Source of the DNA: Myotis daubentonii
Taxonomy: Eukaryota > Chordata > Mammalia > Chiroptera > Vespertilionidae
Direction: 5' to 3'
NCBI RefSeq assembly: GCF_963259705.1
Contig: NC_081842.1
Coordinates: 89,210,433 to 89,274,432 of the forward strand
Length of the DNA: 64,000 nucleotides
Positions 36,086-48,482 of the stretch are shown here, piece after piece (positions within the stretch are counted from its first letter, which is position 1; each line of letters starts with the position of its first letter). The position numbers were made by a program, and so were the translations under genes. The notes beneath the pieces were generated by a model, which was not told where the DNA came from, did not search any database, and worked only from the letters and a program-made list of their open reading frames with translations.

Positions 36086-36825
36086 AAAAAATGCCCAAAC
36101 TACCATTGTGAGATATATATTAGTTCTCTTTAGATGATAGGGTTGTAATTTGTAATTTGTTTCTTATATATATTGTCATATTTTTCTAAATTTTCTACCA
36201 TGAGCAATGTTAATTTTAGGAGAAACTGGAAACATATATTAAACATATAAGAGGCAAATAATATTTGTTCTTGATCAATTCTTTTTATTTTAAAAAATAT
36301 GTTAAAAACTAAATCTATAAAGAAACTATGTGGTTCATTTTAGGGAAAAGAAAATATGTTTTCTAAGGAAATATAATTAACAATAATACAACCTCTAGCT
36401 AATCTTTTTAAAATACAAAACTGGTGAATTAAAGTGTTATATGAAAACTGAAAAAATATAATTTATAGATAGGTTAAATACATCAAGTAAAAGTCATATG
36501 ATTAATGATTAATTAAATAAGTAGTATGATGTTTCACACTTTCTGGAAAATTATTTAGATAAAACATTAGAAATGTTTATACCCTCTGACAAAGTAAGTC
36601 TACTTTTAGATACATATCACAAGTACATTATCAGAAAAATCTGAAAACACTCAAGTGAAAGATATTTATCAAGGCACTGACTGCTAAATAGAAAAAAGAA
36701 AAGAGAAAGGTAAGAAACAACCTAAATATCAAAAAAGAAGGAAAGGTTAATTGTAAGACAGTTATAAAACAAACTATCAAATAGTCATTAGAATGAATTT
36801 TAATGATGCTGAGGAATAATGATGG

Positions 36826-37210
36826 TGTTATAGTCTCAGTGTTGTGTCCCTCTCAAATTCACATGTTGAAATCTTAATCCCAATGTGGTGGTATTAGGAG
36901 ATGGAGACATTAGGAGGTGATTAGGTCAGGGGGTTGTAAGACTCAAGGTTGGGAGTGACCTTATAAAAGAGTTCCCTTACCCTTTCCACTGGATGAGGAC
37001 ACATGGAGAAGATGACTGTCTAGATTTATACCAAACAGGAGAAAACAGGGTAAGGAGAGAACCAGAAAGCCAGCTGTCACCAGACATTGAATCTGCCAAC
37101 ACCCTGATCTTGAACTTTCCAGCTTTCACAACTGTAAGAAATAAATGTTTGTTGCTTAAGCCTCCCAGACTAGGGTATTTTTGTTCGAGAAGCCCAAAGA
37201 GACTAAGAGA
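36826..37210 (+). mobile_element. MLT1A-type solo LTR (ERVL-MaLR)
   Basis: Starts TGTTATAGTCTCAGTGTTG, with 'gttgaaatcttaatccca', 'taggaggtgattaggtcag', 'gtaagaaataaatgtttgtt' and the end GACTAAGAGA. Flanks gatgg (36,821-36,825) and tatgg (37,211-37,215) form a 5-bp duplication with one mismatch. The terminal CA has decayed to GA. Confidence 0.88.
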
Positions 37211-37284
37211 TATGGAAAAAATATTCATGATATAATAATAAACAAAAACTCAGCCTATAGCATGGTATAAAAATTGTATCTCCA

Positions 37285-40200
37285 GAGAATCCAAGATGGC
37301 AGTTGTCAGGACTGCAGTGAGGGAGAGAGTGTAAGTGAGGGAGTGAAAGGGGAGTGCGTGGATGTGTGGGGCGTGTGTGTGTGTGTGTGACAGTTATATT
37401 CCTTAGGACTGTTGGAGGCTGGCAGTCCAGGCTCCCCTGGCCGGGCAGCCTCTACTGCTGCTGAAATCTCTCCTGGGGCGGCCGGCTCTGCCACAGAGGC
37501 TGTGCCATTTTGAAGGGAGAGCAGCTGTGACTGGGAGCCCAGCCTCACCTCCACCCGGGGAGACCTCGGACACCACCCGGGACCCTACAGCCACACCAGC
37601 CAGGGACCTGCTGCCTTGGCTGCGAACCCATGAACACCGAGACTCCAGCCTCCCTGGCCATGGGCTCCTAAGGAGTTTGTCCAGGGGGAGACAAAATGGC
37701 AGCTGAATAGGTGGACGTGTCCTGCCCTTTCTCATGGAGCAGATAGAAGACACAGCTGAATCAAATAACAACCACCCAGGAATTGGCTTATTAAATATAG
37801 CTGGTGAGACAATCCGTGGCCAGAAAGGATGGGAGATGCCTGGTGAATGGTAGGATTAGGTATCTGGGCTGGAGAGAGAGACATGTGCACAACAGGGACG
37901 AGAGAGTCAGAAGGAAACTGCGCTGCACTATATCCGCGTCCCTTGGGGCACGTGTAACACTCAACTGTGAAAGGGGGTCCACAGGGCTGCTGGCAGCGTG
38001 GACTCTAGATCTAAGCCCACAGCTGTGGGAGGCTGTGCCCAGAAAGGCAGCCGGAAGATCTGCACCTGCTGCGCAGTGCCGGGGGTGAGAGATGTGCAGC
38101 GGCTTGGTTGCTCTGTCGTTATATTTTCCTTGCTTTTATTCGCTAAACCCAGTGCAAAGGAACTTTCAATTACAAATACTTACCGAGGCTGCGGTGCAGG
38201 GGATGGTGGTTTTGTGGAAGCCGGGGAACAAACTAGGGAGAATTGATCAGGAAGCCAGCTCTGGGACATTCCGGTCCCTCCAACCCTGAACAGACATTTT
38301 TCTCCTGAAGACCAGGCCACTCCTGGCAGCCCAGCTGCACCCAGCCTTGAGCAGGGCAGGGAAACAAGGATTCTGAATACCCACAGGAAGCCCTCAAGGA
38401 CTGTATTGAGGGGCCATTTGGTCCTGGAAACTAATACAGCAACACTGCCACCCAAAGCCCCTGTCAGAAATAGGCGCTTGTGTAAACACGACTGAAAGCA
38501 GGCAAAGTGGGCAGATTGGTCCCTCCTGCCTGAAACCAAGGATGTGGAATCTGACACAGAGGAGCGGTGGATTGCTGGGAACTTCAAAAATACTATACAT
38601 AACAAGGCTATCATTCAAAATGAAAGGTGAAATCAGTAGCTTCACAGACAAAAAAGGGCTAAGGGAGTTTATTACCATTGAGCCACCAATGCAAGAAATG
38701 CCAAAGGGACTGCTGTAAAAAGAGGAAATAGGAAGGGAAGAAGGATCACAGGCATAAAGAATAAAAATGGCAACAAACAAGTACTATTTGGTAATAAACA
38801 TAAGTGGATCAAATGCTACAATCAAAGGACATAGGGTAGCTGAATGGATAAGAAAACATGACCCATATATCTGTTGTCTACAAGGGCCCAACGTCAGAAC
38901 AAAGAACTCAGACTGATAGTGAAGGGATAGAAAAATATTTTTCATGCAAATGGTAATGAAAAAAAGGCTGGGGTAGCAATAATTATAACTGACAAAAATA
39001 GACCTCAAAGTGAAGGCCATAAAAAGAGATAAGGAAGGCCACTTCATAATTCTAAAGGGAGCAATTCAACAAGAGGACATAACTCTGGAAAACATATATG
39101 CACCCAATACAGGAGCACCCAAATACATAAAAAGCAAATAAACAAACAAACAAAAAACACCCAACTCTGGAAGATATCAAGGGAGAGGAGAGATACACAG
39201 CAATACAGTCATAGTAGTGGACTTTAATATCCCATTGACACCACTGATAAATCCTCAAAACAAAAAATAAGTAAAAAGAAAAATCAAACCTAAATGACTC
39301 ACTAGATCAGATGGAATTAATTGACATCTTCAGAACATTTCACTCCAAAGCTACGGAATATACATTCTTCTCAAGTTCACACAGGACATTTTCAAATATA
39401 GACCACATATTGGGACACAGGCAAAGTCTCTCCAAAATCAAGAAGATAGAAATCATATCAAGCATCTTCTCAGATCACAGTGGCATAAAATTATAAATCA
39501 ACTACAATAAAAACAATGGAAAAAAAATCAAACACTTGGAGGCTAAATAGCATGCTATTAAATAATGATTGGGTTACCAAGGAGGTCAAAAGAGGAATAA
39601 AAAGCATTCTGGTAATAAATGACAATGAAAACACAACAATCCAAAATCTATGGGACATAGCAAAAGTAGTCCTGAGAGGGAAGTTCATAGGTCTGCAGGC
39701 CTACCTCAAAAAATAAGAAAAAAAAGTAATAAGTTACCTAACCCTATAACTCAAAGAATTAGAAAGAGAGCAACAATAAAAGCCCAGAGTGAGCAGAAGA
39801 AAGGAAATAATAAAGATCAGAGTGGAAATAAATGACATAGAGACCAAAAAACAATAGAAAAGATAAATAAAACCAGGAGCTGGTTCTTTCAAAGATAAAC
39901 AAGATTGATGAACCTCTAGCCAGGCTCACCAAGAAGCAGAGAGGACCCAAATAAACAAAATCAGAAATGAAAGAGGTGAAGTAACAACTGACCCCACAGA
40001 AATACAAAGGATTATAAAAAATACTCAAATGTACAATTCTATTCCAACAAACTAGACAAAATGGACATATTGTTAGAAAAACTCAAGCTTCCAAAACCCA
40101 ATCAGAAAGAATAATAATAAAAAAAAACCTAAATAGGCTGATAACTACTGAGGAAATTGAACCAGAATAAAAAATCTTCCAGCAAGCTAAAGCCCTGTTC

Positions 40201-42872
40201 TGGTTGGCTTTACAGGGGAGTTCTACAAAACATTATAAGAAGAACTAAAACCTATCATCCTCAGACTATTCCAAAAAATTCAAGAAGAAGGCACACTTCC
40301 AAGCTCTTTCTCTGAAGCCAGTATTACCCTAATTCCAAAACCAGATAGAGACACCACAAAGAAAGAGAACTACAGGCCAATATCCCTAATGAACATAGAT
40401 GCAAAAATCTTCAACAAAATTTTAGCAAATTGGATCCAGCATTACATTAGAAAGGTCATACACCATGACAAAGTGGGATTTATTCTGGAGATGCAAGAAT
40501 AGTACAATATCTGCAAATCAATAAATGTGATTTGCAGAAACAAAATGAGAGACAAAAATCACAAAATCATATCACTTGATGCAGAAAAAGTATTTGACAA
40601 AATCCAACACTTTTTCTTGATAAAAAAAAACTCTCAGCAAGTAGAGGAATAGAGGAATCATTCAATATAATAAAATAAAATATATTATATTATAATAAAA
40701 GCCTTATATGACAAACCTACAGTCAACATCATACTCAATGGGCAAAAACTAAAACCATTTCCCCTAAGAACAGGAACAAGACAGGGTTTCCCCCTTTCAC
40801 AACTCCTGTTCCACATAGTACTGGCAGTGCTAGCCATAGCGATCAGACAAGAAGAAAAAATAAAAGGCATCTAAATGGGAAAAGAAGTAGTAAAACTGTC
40901 ATTAGTCTCAGATGACATGATATTGTACATAGAAAAACACAAATACTCCATCAAAAAACTAATAGACTTAATAAATGAATTCAGCAATGTAGCAGGATAC
41001 AAAATCAACACCCAGAAATCTATGGCTTTTTTATACACCAATAATGAAATCACAGAAATAGAAACTAAAAAGTCAGCCCCATTTATCATTGCAACAAAAA
41101 AATTAAGATACCTAGGAATAAACTTAACGAAGGAGGTAAAAGAACTGTACTTAGAACTATACTTGAAAAAAGTAATAGAGGAAGACATAAAAAAATGGAA
41201 GAACATACCATGTTCATGAATTGGTAGAATCAACATCATTAAAATGTCCATACTACCCAAAGCAATTTATAGATTCAATGCAGTACCCACTAAAATACCA
41301 ATGGCATACTTCACAGACCTAGAACAAACTCTCCAAAAATTCATCTGGAAAAAAACAATCACAAATAGCCACAGCAATCCTGAGAAAGAAGAACAAAGTT
41401 AGAGGGATCACAATACCAGATATCAAGCTATATTACAAAGCCACTGTCCTCAAAACTGCCTGGTACTGTCACAAAACACACATAGACCAATGAAACAGAA
41501 CCGAGAGCCCAGCAATAGACCCAAGCCATTTTTCTCAATTTATATTTGACAAAGGAGGCAAGAACATACAATGGAATCAAGACAGTTTCTTCAATAAATG
41601 TGCTGGGAAAATTGGTCAGATACATGCAAAAATATGAAACTAGATCACCAACTTACACCATACACAAAAATAAACTGAAAATGGTTAAAGGACTTAGATT
41701 TAAGATGGGAAACCATAAAAATCTTGGAAGTCTCCATAGGCAGCAAAATATCAAACATATATCATAGCAATATCTTTACTGATACAGCTCCTAGGGCAAT
41801 GGAAACTAAGGAGAATAAACAAATGGAACTACATCAAAATAAAAAGCTTCTGCACAGCTAAATAAATCATCAACAAAACAACAAGAAAGCCCACTGCATG
41901 GGGAAACATATTTGCCAATGCTATCTCAGATAAGGTTTAATCTCCAAAATTTACAGAGAACTCATACAACTTAACAAAAGGAAGATAAACAATCCAATCA
42001 AAAAATGGGTGAAGGACCTAAATAGACACTTTTCATAAGAGGACATACAGAAGGCCAAGAGACATATGAAAACATGCTCAAAGTCACTGATCATCTAAGA
42101 GATGCAAATCAAAACGACAATGAGGTACCATCTCACACCTGTCAGAATGGCTATCATCAACAAATCCACAAATAAGAAGTGCTGGCAAGGATGTGGAGAA
42201 AAAGGAACCCTCGTGCACTGCTGGTGGGAATGCAGACTGGTGCAGCCACTGTGGAAAACAGTATGGAGTTTTCTCAAAAAGTTAAAAATGGAACTCCCGT
42301 TTGACCCAGTAATCCCACTTCTAGGAATATATTCCAAGAAACCAGAAACATCAACCAGAAAGGATTATGCACCCCTATGTTCATAGCAGCACAATTCATA
42401 ATGGTTAAGATTTGGAAACAGCTTAAGTGCCCATCAGCAGATGAGTGGATTGAAAAAAGTGGCACATCTACACAATGGATTACTATGCTGCTATAAAAAA
42501 GAAGGAACTTTTGCCATTTGCAACAGCATGGATGGACCTGGAGAGCATTATGCTAAGCAAAATAAGCTAGTTGGAGTAAGATAAATATCACATGATCTCA
42601 CTCATATGTGGGATATAATGAACAACATAAACTGATGAACAAAAATAGATCCAGAGACAAGGGAACACTGAACAGACTGTCCAACCTCAGAGAGAAGGCA
42701 GGGGACTGGGGTGTTAAAGATCAACCAAAGGACTTGTGTGCATGCGCATTAGCATAACCAATGGACACAGACACTGGGGTGGTGGGGCCTTGTCCTGAGG
42801 GGTGGGCATGGCTGAGGGGGTTTCAATCCAGGGAAATAGGAGACATATGTAATATGTCAAACAATAAAAAAA
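37285..42872 (+). mobile_element. L1 LINE with 5' UTR and degenerate ORF2
   Basis: A 5.6-kb insertion flanked by a 10-bp duplication with one mismatch (tgtatctcca at 37,275-37,284; tggatctcca at 42,873-42,882). Order: 5' UTR starting near 'ccaagatggcagttgtc' to about 38,420; a 350-bp segment with no recognisable ORF1; ORF2 endonuclease and reverse transcriptase; C-terminal zinc knuckle; 3' UTR; AACAATAAAAAAA tail. Many frameshifts and stops show it is dead. Because both ends are original, the missing ORF1 is either an internal deletion or a property of the source element. Confidence 0.92.
38790..42590 (+). pseudogene. L1 ORF2 pseudogene (endonuclease-RT)
   Basis: The ancestral protein nicked DNA and reverse-transcribed L1 RNA. 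Pieces of the frame survive. Endonuclease: IDHILGH and the SDH motif at 39,311-39,496, although the usual QETH is read as QGPN near 38,880. RT: TGTRQG near 40,780, the active-site block LVSDDMILYIE at about 40,908, and NIPCS near 41,215. C-terminus (42,102-42,386): zinc knuckle CX3CX7HX4C intact ([18 protein letters not shown]). The catalytic block reads SDD where most mammalian L1 have FADD. Frameshifts and stops separate the pieces; no intact product is possible. Confidence 0.88.
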
Positions 42873-42926
42873 TGGATCTCCACCATACATACTCATAAAC
42901 ATGCACACTCACTCACTCCCCCCTCA

Positions 42927-43108
42927 TCTATAATAATAAACAGGTAATATGCTAATTAGGCCAGACGTCCTTCCAACATTCTTCCTTCCAGACAATGCCA
43001 CAGTGGGTGGGGGCTGCAGCAGAGGTGGCAGAGGCCCCTGGAGGTGGCGGTAGCGGACAGGGACCGGGGCCAAGGCCCTTGCATTAATTTCGTGCATCAG
43101 GCATCTAG
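42927..43108 (+). mobile_element. HeliBat-type Helitron (TCTATAATAA subtype)
   Basis: Starts TCTATAATAATAAACAGG after A with 'taatatgctaattaggcc', and ends TGCATTAATTTCGTGCA then TCAGGCATCTAG before T. The usual GGCCTCTAG is mutated to GGCATCTAG. It lies 45 bp beyond the L1 target duplication. Same 5' subtype as 24,100-24,356. Confidence 0.93.
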
Positions 43109-43499
43109 TATGCTTATGAAAGGAAATACTCTAAGATATTACAGCAATTATATTTTGAAATATTTTAATGTAAGCATGTTTTACTTTTATGATCTGAATA
43201 AATAGTCATAAAATAAAATACCATTAATATGTCAATTTATCTTGAAGACTGTAGTTTTTTGCTATTTACTAGTATATTAGAATTATGAAATATTTAGATC
43301 CTTTTGAAAGAAAAAACCCTATCATGGTCCCTTGACAAAGCTGTTATTTTCAATCTCTTTTTCATCCTAGTCATGCACAACCAACACATCACAAGTACTG
43401 TCAGAACCTTCTAAATACCTTCAAATAGTGCCCAACTTTATCCTCTCTCCACCCTATCTCTACTGTTTAGTATAAAAGGAGATTGACAGCCTTTCTCAC
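43109..43499. other. AT-rich DNA without recognised features
   Basis: Nothing recognised. Confidence 0.5.
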
Positions 43500-44050
43500 C
43501 TGCCTTCATGCCTGACTTCTCTCCTTGCGTCATTCTCACCTTTCCTAGTCTTAGCCTCTGCAAAGTTCCCCAATGACCTTTCTAAAAGACCTTTCCACTC
43601 ATGTCACTCTGCTGGCCAAAACCTTTCAAAGATTATGTATGTTGTTTATATTAAACAGGACCCTTTATGCTTTGATCCCTGACCTACCCTACCTGTAATA
43701 TACCAAATCACTTGTTTTCCCCAATGACCTATATATTCTTTCACAGTTCCATGCCTTTTCTCCTTTATTACCCTTCCTGAAGCGTGTCACCACCTATGAA
43801 CTTAACAACTCAGTTTCCAATATTCACATAAAAACTTCCTTCTTTAGTAATCCTCTGACACCTCATAAGAGAACTTTGGGAGTGATTTCTGTATGCTCCC
43901 AGAACATCACCACCCTAACTTTGCATTTCTCTGTGGCATTATGACTGTGTATACTAGTATACTTATCTCCCTTGAAGCAGATTTAAGCTTCCTTATCCCC
44001 AGAACTTGGAAAAGTACCTGGTACTGTGAAGGTTCTTATAAAGTATCTTG
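43500..44050 (+). mobile_element. L2 LINE 3' region, plus strand
   Basis: 'actctgctggccaaaacctt', 'ccctttatgctttgatccc', 'cagttccatgccttttc' and the terminal 'tccttatccccagaacttgg' with 'aagtacctggtactgtgaag' follow the L2 3' order across about 550 bp. No open frame. Confidence 0.6.
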
Positions 44051-44089
44051 CCTTTGTTAGAGTAGACAGATAGATATTAACTAAAGAGG

Positions 44090-44724
44090 AGAGAGCAAAA
44101 TAAAACAGACATCTGATTAAGTTTGATTAAGTAGGAAAAATAGCTTTTCAGTCACCCTGGGGAGTAACCAGGAGCTGGCATCCTTTGCTAAAGGGACAAA
44201 AACATCTGAATGGGCAGGAAAGACAGCTTGTGGGTCACCTGGGGAGTCCACAGGACTTACAAGGTATGTGTGTGTGTGTGTGTGAGGGGGTTGGGGGTGT
44301 GGAAATTGTGAAGGAATTCCTCTCACTAAGTGCATGTGCAGTAGAAGCCAAATGAGGAAGGGGAACTATGAGGCATGCCAGTAGGAGCCAAAATGGCAAC
44401 CATAAAAGGAGGAGGGCCACTGGCCTGAGAAAATTTGTGAAAAAAACATTGGATAGGGGGAATAGCACAGGACCCAGAAAAGCCAGGAAAGCGGTAACAC
44501 AGTTTGAAAGAAAGCCCATTCTTTTCCAAAATCAAGAAAATATATGGAATCTTAGCAAGGACCTCAGGGCAGCTCTTTAGCCTGCCCTCTCTGTGCCTCT
44601 CCCAGAGTTTACTATCACTTTTCGCTGTAATAAATCTTGCCACTATTGGGTAGAACTCCTGTGTGAGTGTCCTTGAAATTCTTTTTCTGGGATACCAATG
44701 CAGAACCTATTCCCTTCAGTAACA
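44090..44724 (+). mobile_element. ERV class I-like LTR (probable)
   Basis: 'agccaaaatggcaaccataa', 'cctctctgtgcctctcccag' and 'gctgtaataaatcttgccac' (poly-A signal near 44,629) give the R-U5 style of gammaretrovirus-type LTRs, ending near AGTAACA at 44,724. The 5' boundary and the target duplication are not resolved. A (TG)n run sits at 44,264-44,284. Confidence 0.5.
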
Positions 44725-45345
44725 TTTTTCTTCTCTCAGCCCTATTTCTCTTCGGAGTTTCTCCCTCTGGAAGAAGGTACCTCTTCAGGATACACCAAGA
44801 GTGGGGTGCAAGGTTAAACAAGGGAGGCCCCCTCTAAGTATGCAGTTCTACTTGGGAAAGGCCTTAGTAACCTAATATCCTGATTGCCATTTCCATTTAA
44901 GACTGTTACACAAACGGTTAATGTATTACTTAAAATATTCCATGAATATCTAGGCTCAAAAAGAAGGATATTCTATGGTCAAATGTGCGTAGTTGATACT
45001 GAATGTCATATTGTCTTCTTGGAGGATGACAGTGCATATAAGTTTGTAAAAAGTGTTTAGAAGTCCTGCAGGAAAGAAACATTTAGTTTTAACTCAGGAT
45101 TTCCCCAAATCATTTACCATCAATTTCCCTTCTAATTCAGAAATAAATAAAATAAAAATAGTACTTATGAACATTTTAGGAAACTATTGTGCTGAAGAAT
45201 GACAACATTTCCCTTAGATCCCAAACACTGTCAATGCCTTATTACATTTCCAGAATTTTTCTAGGATACTCTTAACAAGAACTCCCTCCTGCTCTCCAAT
45301 AATAGGCTTTATTTTAGAGGAGGCAAAACTCTCAGAGTTTTGTGG
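44725..45345. other. Unrecognised non-coding DNA
   Basis: The first about 110 bp may still belong to the preceding ERV (C/T-rich text to about 44,830). Otherwise nothing is recognised. Confidence 0.4.
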
Positions 45346-45349
45346 AGTA

Positions 45350-45435
45350 AATACTTGTAATAAAGCACTTAGCACAATGCCTGGCACACAGAAGGGACTC
45401 AATAAACCATAATTGTTATTTACTTTGTATTATTA
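45350..45435 (+). mobile_element. MIR 3' end
   Basis: 'taataaagcacttagcacaa' and 'tgcctggcacacagaaggga' are the MIR 3' phrase. It stops just before the Helitron at 45,441. Confidence 0.65.
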
Positions 45436-45440
45436 TTATA

Positions 45441-45823
45441 TCCCATATAATAAAAGGGTAATATGCAAATTGACCCTAATGGTGGAATGACTGAGAACGA
45501 CCAGTCACTATGACATGCACTGACCACCAGGGGGAAGATGCTTAATGCAGGAGCTGCCCACTGGTGGTCAGTGCACTTCCACAGGGGGAGCTCCGCTCAG
45601 CCACAAGCCAGGCTGTCAGCTGCGAGCGCAGCGGCAATGGTGGGAACCTCTGCTGCCTCCCCAGGACTAAGGATGTCTAACTGAGGCTTAGGCATCACTC
45701 CCTGCAGGAAGAGGGCCTAAGCCAGCAGGTGGACATCCCCTGAGGGGTCCTGGACAGCAAGAGGGCACAGGCCAGGCTGAAGGACGCCCCCAGTGCATGA
45801 ATTTTTGTGCACCGGGCCTCTAG
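45441..45823 (+). mobile_element. HeliBat-type Helitron
   Basis: Starts TCCCATATAATAAAAGGG after A with ATGCAAAT at 45,463-45,470 and 'attgaccctaatggtgg', and ends with the hairpin GTGCATGAATTTTTGTGCAC then CGGGCCTCTAG before T. Both ends are well preserved. The interior includes 'gcactgaccaccaggggga', also found in the elements at 13,247, 49,946 and 61,701. Confidence 0.96.
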
Positions 45824-45889
45824 TTTTACTATAAACTCTGTTGGTAGTTCCACTAGCTAAAATCATTTTGTTCATAAATCCTGTTTTAA

Positions 45890-46130
45890 CACATTGTTTG
45901 CGGGTAGTTTTTATCACATGCTAACAGGTGGCGCGGGCCATTTTTGCTGATTTTTTGCGCAAATGGCAATGTTCAGTAAAATTACGATAACTTCAGTTTA
46001 CATATTTATACGTTACCCGCATTCTACCGCTAGTCTATAAAAAAGTATTAATATGTGTCCCGCGCTCTACTACACTGGTAGACCGTATAAATACGTAAAA
46101 CGTATAAATACGTTTCCCGCATACAATGTG
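45890..46130. mobile_element. piggyBac MITE (TTAA target)
   Basis: TTAA at 45,886-45,889 and 46,131-46,134 bounds terminal inverted repeats CACATTGTTTGCGGG and CCCGCATACAATGTG (one mismatch over 15 bp). The 241-bp interior has extra CCCGC words near 46,016, 46,060 and 46,116, and a direct repeat of cgtataaatacgt (46,084-46,096; 46,101-46,113). No transposase. piggyBac families are known to have been active recently in Myotis. Confidence 0.95.
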
Positions 46131-46134
46131 TTAA

Positions 46135-47149
46135 CTATCAAGAATTTTTTTACTCTAACACTTGAACTAAATATTTTATTTATAAATAAATTATGTATTG
46201 ATTATATTGCAATGCCAGAACTTGACATTTTGATCATGAATTATATTATTTTTTAGAACCATAGAACTTGTAATTAAAAATATTACATTTTATAAATGGC
46301 ATTAAGTGAAATATATGTTTTTAAAATGATATTTTATAAATTAAACTTTAAATATATAAAAATTTAATTTTAGACAGGCCTACCCCAAGTAAGCAACTTC
46401 TAAATAGGGGATTAATATTTATAGAAAATATGATGAAGATTTAATACATTTGATTTTAAAAACACATACAATTTGGAAGAATATAGAACAGCAAGCCCCT
46501 AATAAGTAGTAAAATGCCATCACAAACACTTTGTGTAAGAGAAATTGCATTAGTAAACATACCGCAATATGTTGAACCTCACTAGTACTAAATAAACAAT
46601 ATTTAAACAAAAATAATACAAATTTGGTAATACCTCAAATATATAACATAATTAAAATGTTCTTTGCTCATAAGAATGGATGGAAATTTTAAACTAATAC
46701 AATTTAATTTAATGGAACATTTTGGCAAAGAAATTTACTTTGTGTTTAAAATTTTTAAAGTGTTTACTTTCTTTACTCAGTATTCCCAATCTTCATAAAT
46801 TTCTTGCTTGTGAAATAAAAAATGAATCTCATTATACATTTATTAAGACTTTAATTAAAGTTGTTTTAGAGCACTTCTGCATTTTGCCTAGGTCAAACGG
46901 CAAGAGAATGTACTGTTTTGGCCTCTTTTACTCATTTAACTTGTCATTATTTTAAATTAGTATTCAAATCCATTAATTTGACTTTCCTAATAAATCCACG
47001 ATGAAAATAATAATTATATTTTAATTTTATATGTTTCAAAAATACATAAATTTTAAGCTAAAGACTACAATATTATTGTCTGAATTTATTTTTAGTGGCA
47101 TTTTTAAAAATCCTCATAATTACATTTCTAGACTAATATTATGAAGTCA
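46135..47149. other. AT-rich DNA without recognised features
   Basis: Very AT-rich, no recognised repeat or gene. Confidence 0.5.
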
Positions 47150-47275
47150 TTGCCAAACTAATACTTGCTAGAGAACAGGGATTCTCTTATTTATTCTTAA
47201 TCCTCTGTACCTAGCAGGATAGGTGGCATGGAGAACACATTTAATACATGTTTGTTGACTAAATGTATAAATGAA
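47150..47275 (+). mobile_element. L2 3'-end fragment
   Basis: 'ctagagaacagggattctct', 'aatcctctgtacctagcagg' and 'tgtttgttgactaaatg' follow the L2 3' terminus. Confidence 0.6.
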
Positions 47276-47579
47276 AAACGTATAATCTCTTGTACTTGGA
47301 AATTTGCATTTTATTTTCTTCAAGGATGTACTCTGTGTATGTTAGATTGGTTGTTTCTATTTAAATATATTCAGACCCTAAGGGATTATTTTCATCTAAT
47401 TTTATTCAGATGGCTCCAATCTTAAAAACAAACACAATCTTTCAAATCATCTACCATTACTAATTTTTGGCCATTTTCCATATTTCCTTTTCTTTGTCTC
47501 AACTTCCAGAATGTTTTATGGTTTTAATTGTTATAAAGCTAAGCCATGGCCTTTGTGACCGAAAAAAGAGTTGGGAGGG

Positions 47580-47830
47580 ATTTTAGAAATCTAGTAATCC
47601 AAACTGAGAGATATAATAATTGGGTGCTAAATAATTTGCTCACAGTTTTAAAAATAACTAATGACAAAATCAGGACTAGAATCCAGATCTAGGTTGCATT
47701 GCTCTAGTCTTTTTTCCACTATTATTCTTCTCTGACTTTTTTCTTTTATCTGTTAATTCATTCAAAAACTATATATTGAAGGCACAGTTATTTTCAGGCC
47801 CTATGAGCTTCACCAGTGATAAGAGTAAAT
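47580..47830 (-). mobile_element. MIR and L2 scraps, reversed
   Basis: About 47,580-47,700 resembles reversed MIR ('aatcaggactagaatccag'). About 47,750-47,830 resembles the reversed L2 end ('taattcattcaaaaactat'). Both are weak. Confidence 0.4.
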
Positions 47831-48482
47831 GGAAAAATTATCATTTGATTTGAATAGACACACTTGGCATTTAAAAATATGTAATGTTCTCTCCCTCTTG
47901 TATAACAATTCTCAAATCTCTTCAGATTTCTTGTTTTGTGTCTTAAACAAGCTGATTCAACATACTGTTCAGCACTGGGTTTCTTTACCACTTTTTAAAT
48001 TATAGCCTTCCCTTGAGAAACTTGATTAATTCACATTGCTAAAATTATCACCTTAATGCAAATGGCATCTGGTTTCATTCTGTTTCTAGTTTCTTTGATT
48101 TGGAACATGGTTTTGAAACACTAATAGATTTTTTATTCTGGAAGACCCTAATGCTTTGACATTAAACATAAGCACTAAAAATGGTAGTGATGTTAATTGA
48201 GAAGGGTAATCAGGATATCACCACTGGGTCCTATTTCCTGTGAGTTAATGCAACTCAATTATGTCCGCTATCCATAGAATGAAACTTTAGCAATGAGCTA
48301 TTGTTTTAATTTTATACTATTTTTATATAAAACTGTGTTCTTTGTAAAATAACAGTATTTAAAGTTTTAAAAAAATATAATAAATACTTAATTGCTACTA
48401 TGGTTGATAATTAGTGTTTACCAATGTTCCAGAGATCTCTGCATTCAAGTTCAATTTTTTAAAAAGGATATTTGATACTTTA

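Larger units (their letters stand above)
32073..36820. other. Longest repeat-poor AT-rich block
   Basis: Only a MIR (33,155-33,365), an old hAT (35,022-35,350) and an L2 scrap (35,998-36,085) are recognised; no Helitron, Ves SINE or young L1 enters 4.7 kb. A perfect palindromic CRE (TGACGTCA) lies at 34,700-34,707. No coding pattern is seen. Confidence 0.5.

Noticed and set aside
38180..38780. Overlapping minus-strand frames of 144 and 128 codons
   Set aside because: Antisense to the L1 5' UTR and spacer; no domain, not supported.
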